NCBI GenBank assembly: GCA_021794535.1
Contig: JAJYQQ010000007.1
Span: 1-40,411, forward strand
DNA: 40,411 bases
DNA from: a bacterium
GTDB lineage: Bacteria; Patescibacteriota; CPR2; UBA1875; JAJYID01
Direction: 5' to 3'
Positions 15,442 to 22,770 of the stretch are shown here, piece by piece. Positions within the stretch are counted from its first letter, which is position 1. Every line of letters begins with the position of its first letter. Both the position numbers and the translations under genes were made by a program. The notes beneath the pieces are model-generated. The model searched no databases. It was not told the DNA's origin and saw only the letters and a program-made list of their open reading frames with translations.

Positions 15442-15666
15442 ATGGGAAAAGCGGATGATTTAGTGGGCCAGTTTATCGAAGATTACAATCTGCTTTTCAA
15501 TGTGCCTCAAACAAAAGCGACGAAAGGCCTCTGCAATTTATACAAAAACGAGCATCCGAACGAGTTTAAAACCACTGCTGAGTGGTCGATAGGAAAACAC
15601 AGAAAAAGGTTTATGGACTGGATGTCGAAGCAAAGACCCGAGACGATAGAACTCCTGAATAAATAA
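15442..15666 (+). CDS. Small hypothetical protein, 74 residues
   Basis: The start is the ATG at 15442, placed one leaderless distance after TATACT; the longer reading from 15253 runs through repeats. The product (MGKADDLVGQFIEDYNLLFN...) is soluble, mixed charge and helical in appearance, with one Cys and two Trp. No family is recognised. A perfect hairpin follows the stop. Confidence 0.65.
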   Translation: MGKADDLVGQFIEDYNLLFNVPQTKATKGLCNLYKNEHPNEFKTTAEWSIGKHRKRFMDWMSKQRPETIELLNK

Positions 15667-15674
15667 ATTCTCGA

Positions 15675-15705
15675 CTATAATCCCACACCTGGTGTGGGAT
15701 TATAG
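15675..15705. terminator. Perfect hairpin after the 74-residue gene
   Basis: CTATAATCCCACACC and GGTGTGGGATTATAG, 12-15 bp. No long U-run follows (TTAGTGG). Confidence 0.6.
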
Positions 15706-15887
15706 TTAGTGGGGTAAATATTAAAGATCTTTGATTCAATAAATTGTAATGAATGTCAGGCGAATTTCATTGTTTTTATTTCAGATAAGGTATTATTGGC
15801 CTATCCGTAATGAATGCTTCAATATCCTCAAATTACAAGAATCCATGTAAAAAGTTGTGGCAACAAGTTTTTAAATAAAAAGTGGTA

Positions 15888-17136
15888 GGCTCTAAGTAAC
15901 TAAACAAGGAACCTACCATGAGTTACTTTATCAATAAATTCTTTCATTTTAAAGGTTATGAGGTCCGAAAAGTTAATACAAGCAGTTCAGAATATCTTGT
16001 CTATCTCTCCTCCAGAAGGAAAACCGCCATGTGTCCGAGGTGCGGCAAGAAATCCAAGACTGTCTTTGCGAATGGCGGACAAAGAAAAGTAAAGCACTCC
16101 CGCTATGAAGGGAGGGTGGTTACCATTGTTTTTCCTAAAAAAAGATTTACCTGCCAACACTGTAAGAGACCTTTTAGCGAAAAACCAGACTTTGTAGAAG
16201 CAAGAGCCAGAACAACAAGCAACTTTGCTTCTGAAGCCGTCTGCGCCCTTTCCAGAAGCTCATTTAGCACTGTTTGCGAATCATACCAAACAAGCTATAG
16301 TTTTCTGGCCAGAAGCCTGCTTAAGATCAAGTTTGACGACCCTTGGCCAGGCGGAGAATTAAGATTAGGCTTTGACGAGCACGCTTACGGCAAGCGGCAT
16401 ATGATGATAACCGTTTGCGATCTTAAAAACCATAAACTGCTGGCTATCTTGCCTCATTACACCAAAGAAGTGGTTATCAGATATTTAGAAAGCCGGACAG
16501 AGGAAGAAATGTCCCGAGTTACAGAACTCTGTTTCGACATGGGATTCAAGCAACAAAGAGCAGTTGAGAGTTTCTTTCCACAAGCTCAAACTGTAATTGA
16601 CAAGTTCCATGTTCTTTTCTACTGCGCCAACTTAATTGACGCCGACAGGAGAATTATCTGCCCCGGAACCGGCAGATATAAGTATGAGAACTTAAGACAA
16701 AATATGCGCAAACCGGATTGGAAGCTAACCGAAAAACAAAGAGAATACTTGTTTAAAGTCTTCAATGATTATCCGGAGCTGAAAACAAGATGGGATATCT
16801 ACCAAAGTTTAGGCAAGTTCTACAGTAGTAGGAATAAGGATGAAGGCAGAAAGAGATTAAAGGAGATCAGAGATGATATTGAAAAGCTCGAAGGAAGATC
16901 CTATCTTAAATCTTTTGCTGGCACATTAAAAAGGCTTGAGGACGAGATTCTAAACTACTTCGACAACAGAACCACCAATGCTTACACAGAAGGAGTGCAC
17001 ACTAAGATTAAGATGATTAAAAGAACCTCATACGGTTTTAAGAACATTGATATTTATATTAAAAAGATGATGCTTTCTTTTCTGCCGTTTCTGGTTATTT
17101 CTTCGTTGTTTTTACCACACTAAGTGACGAAGAGCC
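15888..17136 (+). mobile_element. ISL3-family insertion sequence, apparently complete
   Basis: About 1249 bp. The left end GGCTCTAAGTAACTAAAC and the reverse complement of the right end GGCTCTTCGTCACTTAGT agree at 14 of 18 positions as terminal inverted repeats. The single ORF fills the element. The flanks (AAGTGGTA left, CGAAAATA right) show no direct 8-bp duplication, so the target duplication may have decayed or the ends may lie a few bases off. Confidence 0.85.
15918..17123 (+). CDS. ISL3-family transposase
   Basis: 401 residues, full length for the family. The N-terminal zinc finger reads CPRCGKKS (about 39) and CQHCKRPF (about 79). A helix-turn-helix region follows, then the DDE domain: LGFDEHAYGKRH (first Asp at about 153), the second Asp in VIDKFHV (about 227), and the C-terminal NAYTEGVHTKIKMIKRTSYGFKN with the catalytic Glu. 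No frameshift is seen, so it may be active. It starts about 30 bases after the left inverted repeat, preceded by AAGGAA. Confidence 0.95.
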   Translation: MSYFINKFFHFKGYEVRKVNTSSSEYLVYLSSRRKTAMCPRCGKKSKTVFANGGQRKVKHSRYEGRVVTIVFPKKRFTCQHCKRPFSEKPDFVEARARTTSNFASEAVCALSRSSFSTVCESYQTSYSFLARSLLKIKFDDPWPGGELRLGFDEHAYGKRHMMITVCDLKNHKLLAILPHYTKEVVIRYLESRTEEEMSRVTELCFDMGFKQQRAVESFFPQAQTVIDKFHVLFYCANLIDADRRIICPGTGRYKYENLRQNMRKPDWKLTEKQREYLFKVFNDYPELKTRWDIYQSLGKFYSSRNKDEGRKRLKEIRDDIEKLEGRSYLKSFAGTLKRLEDEILNYFDNRTTNAYTEGVHTKIKMIKRTSYGFKNIDIYIKKMMLSFLPFLVISSLFLPH

Positions 17137-17145
17137 CGAAAATAC

Positions 17146-17174
17146 TTGACAATAATATATATTTGTGTTATATT
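17146..17174 (+). promoter_or_regulatory. Consensus sigma70 promoter
   Basis: TTGACA (17146-17151), 17-base spacer, TATATT (17169-17174), placed 10 bases after the ISL3 right end. A leader of about 125 nt follows, with a perfect 11-bp hairpin arm CCGCAAATTGC (17214-17224) and GCAATTTGCGG (17242-17252). Confidence 0.85.
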
Positions 17175-17306
17175 CCCAATGTTCAAACGCACTTTTTTAC
17201 AAGTGGGGACCGGGCCGCAAATTGCTTGTCATTCTTGACCGGCAATTTGCGGTCTTACCGTCGCCACTACAAATGAAGCTTTCAAAACCAAGAAAGGATG
17301 ATTTCG

Positions 17307-17603
17307 ATGACCAGCACAAACATTCTTATTGGCCTTCCGTTCTACACGCTAGTCATAATTTACACCACCTTGATGGTTCTCAGTCTGATTTATTCAGAAC
17401 TGAGACACAAGATTAGCTTTCAGTGTATGGTTGGCATGATAGCGATCTTTATCTCTGCTGCCTTCTTCTATGCACTTCTAGCGAATCAAGACAACAGTTG
17501 GTGGGTATTGTATGGCGCCCTTTCGTTTGCGCTTATGTCAATACTCGAATGCATCGGTTCCATCGATGCGTATAACGGATATCGCAAGTCCAAGAAGGGC
17601 TAG
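17307..17603 (+). CDS. Three-helix membrane protein, hypothetical
   Basis: 98 residues from the ATG at 17307, about 9 bases after AAAGG; an in-frame ATG at 17298 is too close to that site. Three hydrophobic helices can be seen (about residues 5-26, 42-60 and 66-86), followed by a short basic end (YRKSKKG). GC content is higher than in neighbouring genes. It is transcribed from the strong promoter beside the IS element through a structured leader, and closed by a clean terminator. The family is unknown. Confidence 0.75.
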   Translation: MTSTNILIGLPFYTLVIIYTTLMVLSLIYSELRHKISFQCMVGMIAIFISAAFFYALLANQDNSWWVLYGALSFALMSILECIGSIDAYNGYRKSKKG

Positions 17604-17626
17604 AAACCGGTGTCAAAGCTTTATTT

Positions 17627-17652
17627 AAAAGCCTCTCATGTGAGAGGCTTTT
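17627..17652 (+). terminator. Intrinsic terminator
   Basis: AAAAGCCTCT, loop CATGTG, AGAGGCTTTT; perfect 10-bp stem extended by C-G pairs. Confidence 0.9.
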
Positions 17653-17870
17653 AACGTTATGGTAAAATATCAAGAATTGTTTCTGCCAGACTTTAGGAAC
17701 CTGATTTAAGAATTTGTTTTGAACAATTATTCCGGAGCTTGTTAAAATTTGGTTGGACAATATTATTTTTTAAAAAGTGTACGTGGGCCAGGTTTTTATA
17801 TTGAAAAGCCTTCAAATTAAGCCTTTTTCGGAGTATATTAATTCTCTCAGGAAAGGTGTGGGGAATAATC

Positions 17871-18545
17871 ATGGATGGATATAATCAAAATCTAGCAAAT
17901 GAATGGATCGACTGGGTGGAAACGCCGGATCCACAGGGAGCCAGAGAAAAGGACATCATTCCTTTTATCAAAAATTGGCTAGGAGAGCTGCGGCCCGAAG
18001 TTTTATGCGATATTGGCTGCGGCCAGGGAATTGCTTCGGAGTTGATAGATGAAAAAACTAAATATATCGGCGTTGATCCTTCGCAAACACTTCTTAATCG
18101 CGCTCGTGTTCTTTATCCTTCCATTAACAAGCAATTTATTGAAGGTAACGCCCATGGCATTCCATTGGAAAATGAGTCAGTTGATGCTGTCGTTTCTATA
18201 TGGGTTTGGTCTCATTTGGAAAATCTGAACTCAGCTACGAGTGAAGCGTTTAGAATATTAAAACCAAAGGGAAAATTTCTGATGGTTACCGCCAACCCGG
18301 AAACGTATGAGGAACGAAAGACATTTTACAAACATTACAAAATTGAGGGTAATCTTTTGATGGGAGACTTTGACTTGGGCGACGGGAAAGCCCTTACAGA
18401 CACAACGCTGTATCTCCACACCAGAGATGATATAGAAAGAGCAATTAAACAAGTAGGGTTTAAGATTTATAATATCAAAAGAATGGGGCAAGCCGAAACT
18501 AGCGACAAGGGACTATATCTTGCCATTGAGAGCTCAAAATCTTAA
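17871..18545 (+). CDS. Class I SAM-dependent methyltransferase (Methyltransf_11 type)
   Basis: About 224 residues. SAM-binding motif I is VLCDIGCGQGIASEL (about 45-59), followed by the acidic end of strand 2 (YIGVDPSQ), motif II-like VDAVVSIWVWSHLEN, and the FRILKPKGKFLMV post-II segment. The substrate cannot be told. A GTG at 17856 right after AGGAAAG is an alternative start, adding five residues. The gene stands alone, with AT-rich spacers on both sides. Confidence 0.88.
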   Translation: MDGYNQNLANEWIDWVETPDPQGAREKDIIPFIKNWLGELRPEVLCDIGCGQGIASELIDEKTKYIGVDPSQTLLNRARVLYPSINKQFIEGNAHGIPLENESVDAVVSIWVWSHLENLNSATSEAFRILKPKGKFLMVTANPETYEERKTFYKHYKIEGNLLMGDFDLGDGKALTDTTLYLHTRDDIERAIKQVGFKIYNIKRMGQAETSDKGLYLAIESSKS

Positions 18546-18672
18546 GACATTTATATTTCTTCCCCGGCAAACTCATTTCGATAAATTCTTTCCGCTCCCT
18601 TGTATTTCAGAAATCGCTTCAAATGAAGGTTGTCTTGGAGTATGCTTGATGAGAGATTAACCCGATATCTAA

Positions 18673-18954
18673 ATGGAAATTAGAAACATATTACAACAAG
18701 GGCGCGAGATCTGGAGCGACGAAAAGCTTGGTTTAAGCCAGATCATTGTTCGGATGGGAAAAGTTTTTGGTGATATTTGCCGTTGGGAAAGGGATGCCGA
18801 GAAAGATAAGGGCACTCATACTGACGAGGAGCTTAAAAAAGAACTGGGAAATATAATTTTTTCTACCATTCTATGGTGTGACGAACTTGGTTATGATCCA
18901 GAGGAGTGCATAAGGATAGCTATTAACTGCCAAAAAGAATTTCAAAAGAAGTAA
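18673..18954 (+). CDS. MazG-like nucleotide pyrophosphohydrolase family protein
   Basis: 93 residues, mainly helical. The order of a hydrophobic helix, an acidic segment (WERDAEKDKGTHTDEELKKEL) and GNIIFSTILWCDELGYDPEEC fits the short all-alpha MazG-like proteins, which hydrolyse NTPs to monophosphates. The usual second metal motif ExxD appears as ELGN, so the Asp is missing and catalysis is doubtful. No Shine-Dalgarno is obvious. Family confidence is moderate. Confidence 0.6.
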   Translation: MEIRNILQQGREIWSDEKLGLSQIIVRMGKVFGDICRWERDAEKDKGTHTDEELKKELGNIIFSTILWCDELGYDPEECIRIAINCQKEFQKK

Positions 18955-18966
18955 TCAGGTTGTTTT

Positions 18967-19089
18967 ATGAGGAAAGTTGTTGATATGCCCCACCCGCCAA
19001 AACTCAATCCAGAACAATCTTTAGGTAGCGACTGTCTGATTGAATTAGCTCATTATACCCTCATTAAACCCGACATTTCTTTCTATTAA
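18967..19089 (+). CDS. Possible 40-residue ORF
   Basis: ATG 12 bases after the MazG-like stop, open to TAA at 19087. The product begins MRKVVDMPHPPKLNPEQSLG. The weak upstream signal and lack of any family make it doubtful. It may be the remnant of a longer gene. Confidence 0.25.
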   Translation: MRKVVDMPHPPKLNPEQSLGSDCLIELAHYTLIKPDISFY

Positions 19090-19099
19090 CCGGCAAGTG

Positions 19100-19125
19100 T
19101 TACACTAATATGTATTAGTGTAACA
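19100..19125. promoter_or_regulatory. 12-bp dyad, downstream of the TrpR-like gene
   Basis: GTTACACTAATA, two bases, TATTAGTGTAAC: a perfect palindrome about 60 bases past the regulator stop codon. The same arms recur at 19563. Confidence 0.7.
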
Positions 19126-19184
19126 AACAAAATATCCTCAAATAACCTGCGATGTCTTGGACCTAGAAATCTTGAGCCAACCTA

Positions 19185-19532
19185 TTAACCAGTTACTTTC
19201 ACTCCTTTGTATCTTATAGTTCTTCTTCTTGTTGGTGTTTTGGATTTCTTGGGTTTGGATAGGCCTGAACTTTTTTGAAATCCGAAACCGCACTTAGTGG
19301 CCAAGCGATTTAGGGTTGTGGGACTCATTCCCGTTGCCATTCTGATGTCAGCATATGATTTGCCTTCATCAATCATTATAAGCGCTTGATAACGTCTCCC
19401 AATGTCATTAATTTCTCTAGGTGTCAAAACTCTATCAAAAATTTTCCTCACCTCATCGATGCCTTTGCATTCCACAAACAGAGACATAACGTCCAAAACC
19501 TCCTTGTCATGCCAAACTAATCTCTTACTCAT
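19185..19532 (-). CDS. YerC/YecD-type TrpR-like transcriptional regulator
   Basis: 115 residues. The core IFDRVLTPREINDIGRRYQALIMIDEGKSYADIRMATGMSPTTLNRL (quoted here by its ends: VLTPREINDIGRRYQA ... ATGMSPTTLNRL) is the TrpR/YerC helix-turn-helix. A basic C-terminal tail (KPKKSKTPTRRRTIRYKG) probably adds DNA contacts. A strong Shine-Dalgarno (GGGAGGGG) precedes the ATG. Identical palindromes flank the gene, one of them at its promoter, suggesting autoregulation. The ligand is unknown and tryptophan is not assured. Confidence 0.9.
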   Translation of the reverse strand: MSKRLVWHDKEVLDVMSLFVECKGIDEVRKIFDRVLTPREINDIGRRYQALIMIDEGKSYADIRMATGMSPTTLNRLATKCGFGFQKSSGLSKPKKSKTPTRRRTIRYKGVKVTG

Positions 19533-19562
19533 TTCCCCCCTCCCTTTAAATAACTATCCTCT

Positions 19563-19588
19563 GTTACACTAATACATATTAGTGTAAC
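19563..19588. promoter_or_regulatory. Likely operator of the TrpR-like gene
   Basis: GTTACACTAATA, CA, TATTAGTGTAAC, perfect 12-bp arms, 31 bases upstream of the start codon. On the minus strand the palindrome contains the -10-like TAATAT/TATTAG, so a bound protein would block transcription. Confidence 0.65.
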
Positions 19589-19635
19589 GAAACAAGTATA
19601 CATTTTTCACTGAGTTGTTTTGGGGCGATGGGGTC

Positions 19636-20952
19636 TTATTTTTTGATTTTCTTTCTCATCAAACTCATTTCGGGGTAGGTTTTGGAGAGTTTCAAATATG
19701 CCATCTGGTTGGTGTGTCCGGGATTTATGACGTCTAATTCATTACCCGATTCGTTAGTGATGCCGAGGATTTTTTCTTTTGTGACGCCTTCTGGCGTTAT
19801 GACGTCTATTTTATCGCCGACTTTGATTTGATTACGGACCTCTATATAGCTTAGGTCTTTATATTTTCCTTTTGGTCTCACAACGGCTATGAAGTTATAA
19901 TTCCTGACGGGTTGGCGAGATGGGTAGGTTTCGCCACTTTTTGCATTACCGAATGCAAATCCTGTGGTGTAACCGCGGTAGTTGAGGGTTTCGAGTTCTT
20001 TTTTTAATTCGGGAAGGATTCCAAGCAAGCCAGAATGACGGGAAGAGGCGAGTGAATCAAGCGCCGTTCTATAAGCGCGCGTTACAACACCAAGATAATA
20101 AATAGATTTATTTCGGCCTTCTATTTTCAGTCCGGTAACGCCTGCTTTTTGGATCTCGTTCAAGTGTTCTATTAGTGCTAAATCTTTGGAGTTCATTAAA
20201 TATGTGCCATCTGCATTTTCTTCGACAGGGAAGAGTTCGCCTGGGCGTAGTTTTTCTTCGAGGAAATATTCCGACTTTTCGCATTTAGAGGTGCGACCTA
20301 TGGCATGGGTCGCACCTCTTTCACCAGAGTGAACCTTATATTGCCAACGGCAAGGCTGGGCGCAGTCGCCGAGATTGGCTTCGCGTCCGGTCATGTAGGC
20401 GGATAGCAGGCAACGGCCGGAGTAGGAGATACACATGGCGCCGTGCACGAACATTTCAAGTTCGATGTCGGGCACTTCGTCGTGGATTTTCTTTATTTCT
20501 TTCAATGATAATTCTCGAGCCAAGATCACTCTTTTTATGCCGAAATCTTTCCATAGCTTCACTGCCTCGGCATTGACCGTATTTTGCTGGGTTGAGATGT
20601 GAATCGGGATTTTCGGCGCATTTTTGCGGATAATATTTAAAACTCCCATATCTGCGATAACAAATGCATCAGGGTTTAAGGCTGCAATTTTTTTAATGTC
20701 AGAGGCCAATGTTTTCAGGTGCTTATCGTGAGCGAAGATATTGAAAGTGATATAAACTCTTTTGCCCAGTTTGTGCGCATAATCAATTGTTTTTCCAATT
20801 TCAGAAATAGTGAAGCGAACCTCAGTTTTCCGCATGCTATACTTTGCCATACCGAGATAAACGGCATCAGCGCCGTACTCAAAAGCAAAGCGCGCTTTTT
20901 CCGGATCCCCGGCTGGTAAGATTAGTTCTGGTTTTGTCTTTATAGCCTGCAA
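19636..20952 (-). CDS. Peptidase U32 family protein (TrhP/YegQ-like) with repeat-derived insertions
   Basis: About 438 residues. It opens with the U32 signature ELILPAGDPEKARFAFEYGADAVYLG (quoted by ends: ELILPAGD ... GADAVYLG), and has the Cys-rich core FVHGAMCISYSGRC and DCAQPCRW. In E. coli this family (TrhP/RlhA) takes part in prephenate-dependent hydroxylation of RNA. A TATAAT (minus strand, 20958-20953) overlaps the first codons, so translation must start at TTG 20952 or slightly later on a leaderless mRNA. Two in-frame segments are palindromic repeats: GERGATHAIGRTS (DNA 20287-20319) and SLASSRHSGLLGILPEL (DNA about 20013-20044). Confidence 0.92.
   Translation of the reverse strand: MQAIKTKPELILPAGDPEKARFAFEYGADAVYLGMAKYSMRKTEVRFTISEIGKTIDYAHKLGKRVYITFNIFAHDKHLKTLASDIKKIAALNPDAFVIADMGVLNIIRKNAPKIPIHISTQQNTVNAEAVKLWKDFGIKRVILARELSLKEIKKIHDEVPDIELEMFVHGAMCISYSGRCLLSAYMTGREANLGDCAQPCRWQYKVHSGERGATHAIGRTSKCEKSEYFLEEKLRPGELFPVEENADGTYLMNSKDLALIEHLNEIQKAGVTGLKIEGRNKSIYYLGVVTRAYRTALDSLASSRHSGLLGILPELKKELETLNYRGYTTGFAFGNAKSGETYPSRQPVRNYNFIAVVRPKGKYKDLSYIEVRNQIKVGDKIDVITPEGVTKEKILGITNESGNELDVINPGHTNQMAYLKLSKTYPEMSLMRKKIKK
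20013..20044. repeat. TCATTCT-type repeat inside the U32 gene
   Basis: On the minus strand CGTCATTCTGGCTTGCTTGG then AATCC. The same TCATTCTGGCTT word opens the repeat at 27621. It is translated in frame as part of SSRHSGLLGIL. Confidence 0.75.
20287..20319. repeat. Perfect palindrome inside the U32 gene
   Basis: AGAGGTGCGACC (20287-20298) and GGTCGCACCTCT (20308-20319) with a 9-base loop. It is translated as ERGATHAIGRTS between two conserved blocks of the protein. Confidence 0.85.
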
Positions 20953-20982
20953 ATTATAGCACAAGGTTGCTTTTTCTTGAAG

Positions 20983-21012
20983 TTGATTTAATACTTATAA
21001 TCGGCTTATAAT
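20983..21012 (+). promoter_or_regulatory. Promoter of the nitroreductase gene
   Basis: TTGATT (20983-20988), 18 bases, TATAAT (21007-21012). It is divergent from the U32 -10 box. Confidence 0.75.
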
Positions 21013-21038
21013 AAAGTAAGGATTAGTTTGAGGTTAGC

Positions 21039-21554
21039 ATGAATGTAAACGAAGCCATAAACAAAAGAAAAAGCATTCGAAAATATCAAGATAGAGAAAT
21101 TTCGGCAGAGACTGCCAGTGAACTTCTCAATGCTGCCAGAAAGGCACCCTCTGCAAAAAATGTACAGTCTCATCGGTATTTTGTTGTGAAAAATAAAGAT
21201 ATCAAAGAGAAACTGGTAAATAATAAAGTGTTTAAGCAAGATTATGTTTATAATGCGCCCCTAATCATTGTTTGTTGTGCCGATCCTTCTCAGTATCCAA
21301 AAAGTGTGGACGTTGATGAGACGCCTGAACATTATGCATATATAGATCTTTCTGTTGCAGCTTCTTTTTTAATTCTCAGAGCCACAGAGTTGGGGTTGGG
21401 GGGTGTGTTTGTTGCCTGGATATATCGGGATAAGTTAAGGAAGGCCTTAAATATACCAGAAAATTATATTATCCCGTTTGTCTTACCTATAGGTTATCCC
21501 GCAGAGGACCCTCCTTCTAAGCCAAGAAAGAGTTTAAATGAAATTTGTGAGTGA
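21039..21554 (+). CDS. Nitroreductase family flavoprotein
   Basis: 171 residues. FMN-binding features are seen: KRKSIRKYQDREIS at the N-terminus, ARKAPSAKNVQSHRYFVV (about 32-49), a central helix SVAASFLILRATELGLGGVFV (quoted in parts: SVAASFLIL and ELGLGGVFV), and IIPFVLPIGYPAE near the C-terminus. Such enzymes reduce nitro compounds, quinones or flavins with NAD(P)H; the substrate is unknown. It ends with TGA, four bases before the next ATG, so the two form an operon. Confidence 0.92.
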   Translation: MNVNEAINKRKSIRKYQDREISAETASELLNAARKAPSAKNVQSHRYFVVKNKDIKEKLVNNKVFKQDYVYNAPLIIVCCADPSQYPKSVDVDETPEHYAYIDLSVAASFLILRATELGLGGVFVAWIYRDKLRKALNIPENYIIPFVLPIGYPAEDPPSKPRKSLNEICE

Positions 21555-21557
21555 GGT

Positions 21558-21965
21558 ATGTTAAAAATAGATCAAACTGACCTAATAACAATTGCCAGAG
21601 AAAATTTCGACACCTGGAATGAAGCGCTAAAAAGCCGGGACGCCGAACTGATATCTTCACTCTATACCGATAATGCCACTTTCTTGCCGACAATCTCACC
21701 CGAGCTAAAGGCGGGTATAGCCGGTGAGAAGGATTATTTTATACATTTTATGAAAAAGGAACCAATCGGGAAGATTATAGAAGACGTGATACAGCCAATC
21801 GATGACAATATTTACGTGCACTGCGGGATGTATGACTTTACACTTGACTCAAAAAATGGGCGGGAGGTAGTGAAGGCTAGATTTACATTTATCTGGATGA
21901 AAGATGAGGATGGCAACTGGCAAATAATGCATCACCATTCATCACTAAAGCCCAAAGCAGAATAA
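21558..21965 (+). CDS. SnoaL/NTF2-like protein (SgcJ/EcaC, CaMKII-association type)
   Basis: 135 residues. ARENFDTWNEALKSRDAELISSLYTDNATFLPT (quoted by ends: ARENFDTWNEAL ... SLYTDNATFLPT) is the standard opening of this family, and ARFTFIWMKDEDGNWQIMHHHSS is the end of the cone-shaped fold (given here as RFTFIWMKDEDGNWQI and MHHHSS). The role may be a small-molecule binding pocket. It is probably co-transcribed with the nitroreductase. Confidence 0.88.
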   Translation: MLKIDQTDLITIARENFDTWNEALKSRDAELISSLYTDNATFLPTISPELKAGIAGEKDYFIHFMKKEPIGKIIEDVIQPIDDNIYVHCGMYDFTLDSKNGREVVKARFTFIWMKDEDGNWQIMHHHSSLKPKAE

Positions 21966-22034
21966 TCTGTGAAAATGCATAATTCATTTGATAGTATTTA
22001 TGTTAGATTTGAATTTATAAAATAAGGAGGAAAA

Positions 22035-22541
22035 ATGGCAGAGGAGACAAAAACCGAGAGAAATATGAAGTTTGCGCTTGCGGGAGAGTCGCAGGCAAGG
22101 AGGAAGTACAAGGCATTCAAGGAAAAGGCTCAGGAAGAAGGGCTGGAGCAGGCGGCCAAGATGTTTAAAGCCGCGGAGATGGGCGAGACGGCTCACTCCG
22201 GCTATTTCTTGAATAAATTAAATGGTGTAAAAAGTACGAGTGAAAATCTGCAGGGCGCCATAGAAGGTGAGAAATATGAGGCCGAGCAAGTCTACCCTGC
22301 AGTGATTGACGACGCTGACGAAGATGGGCAAGCTGATGTGAAGAAATACGTGGGCTATGTGAAGACGGTTGAAGGCGAGCATGCAGAATTGTTTAAAGGA
22401 ATTCTGGACAACCTCGGGGACAATGAAGAGGCTGAATATTATGTCTGCGGCAACTGCGGCCATGTTCACTTGAGTGAGGCGCCGGAGGTATGCCCGGTTT
22501 GCGGCGCGCTGAAGAAAAGTTTCAAGTTGGTAAGTTTGTAA
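22035..22541 (+). CDS. rbr: Rubrerythrin
   Basis: 168 residues. The N-terminal four-helix diiron domain shows E18 (AGESQARRKY), E51-H54 (EMGETAH), the EGEKYE segment (78-83) and EGEHAELF (114-121). The C-terminal rubredoxin-like domain has C138, C141, C153 and C156 (CGNCG ... CPVCG). It acts as a cytoplasmic peroxidase that protects from oxidative stress. AAGGAGG precedes the ATG. It is spaced from the SnoaL gene by about 70 AT-rich bases, so it may have its own promoter. Confidence 0.96.
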   Translation: MAEETKTERNMKFALAGESQARRKYKAFKEKAQEEGLEQAAKMFKAAEMGETAHSGYFLNKLNGVKSTSENLQGAIEGEKYEAEQVYPAVIDDADEDGQADVKKYVGYVKTVEGEHAELFKGILDNLGDNEEAEYYVCGNCGHVHLSEAPEVCPVCGALKKSFKLVSL

Positions 22542-22556
22542 AGTTGCTAAGGATAG

Positions 22557-22669
22557 TTACTAATTACAAATGTGAGACTCCAATCTACTTATTCTAGGTT
22601 GGGAAAGTTTTGTCCGAATCTTTGTTCTTGAGAATCTGTAGATTAGGGTATTAAATACGTAATTAGTAA
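22557..22669. repeat. Inverted-repeat element of about 113 bp
   Basis: TTACTAATTAC (22557-22567) and GTAATTAGTAA (22659-22669) are perfect terminal inverted repeats. Inside them CCAATCTAC faces GTAGATTAGG. It has no coding capacity and looks like a small non-autonomous palindromic element. Confidence 0.6.
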
Positions 22670-22681
22670 AAGGAGCCAAGG

Positions 22682-22731
22682 GCGTCAAAAAAACAGCGTC
22701 AAAAAATGCGTCAAAAAACACGCCCAAAAAA
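22682..22731 (+). promoter_or_regulatory. Four tandem GCGTCAAAAAA motifs upstream of a promoter
   Basis: GCGTC + A-tract at 22682, 22696 and 22708, and ACGCCC + A-tract at 22720, spaced 14, 12 and 12 bases. They sit directly before the -35 box, so they may act as activator sites or an UP-like curved A-tract array. Confidence 0.65.
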
Positions 22732-22735
22732 ACAC

Positions 22736-22764
22736 TTGACAAGACATCATAAACGTGATACTAT
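22736..22764 (+). promoter_or_regulatory. Consensus promoter overlapped by a dyad
   Basis: TTGACA (22736-22741), 17 bases, TACTAT (22759-22764). The dyad CGTGATA (22754-22760) and TATCACG (22769-22775) covers the -10 box, consistent with a repressor site. Confidence 0.8.
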
Positions 22765-22770
22765 GCTATA

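Noticed and set aside
15880-17144. 8-bp target duplication for the ISL3 element
   Set aside because: The 8 bases on each side (AAGTGGTA, CGAAAATA) do not match; shifting the ends by a few bases gave no convincing duplication.
22682-22731. CRISPR array or replication iterons
   Set aside because: Units are only about 12-14 bases with no spacers, and there is no cas, repA or dnaA gene nearby; a promoter array is simpler.
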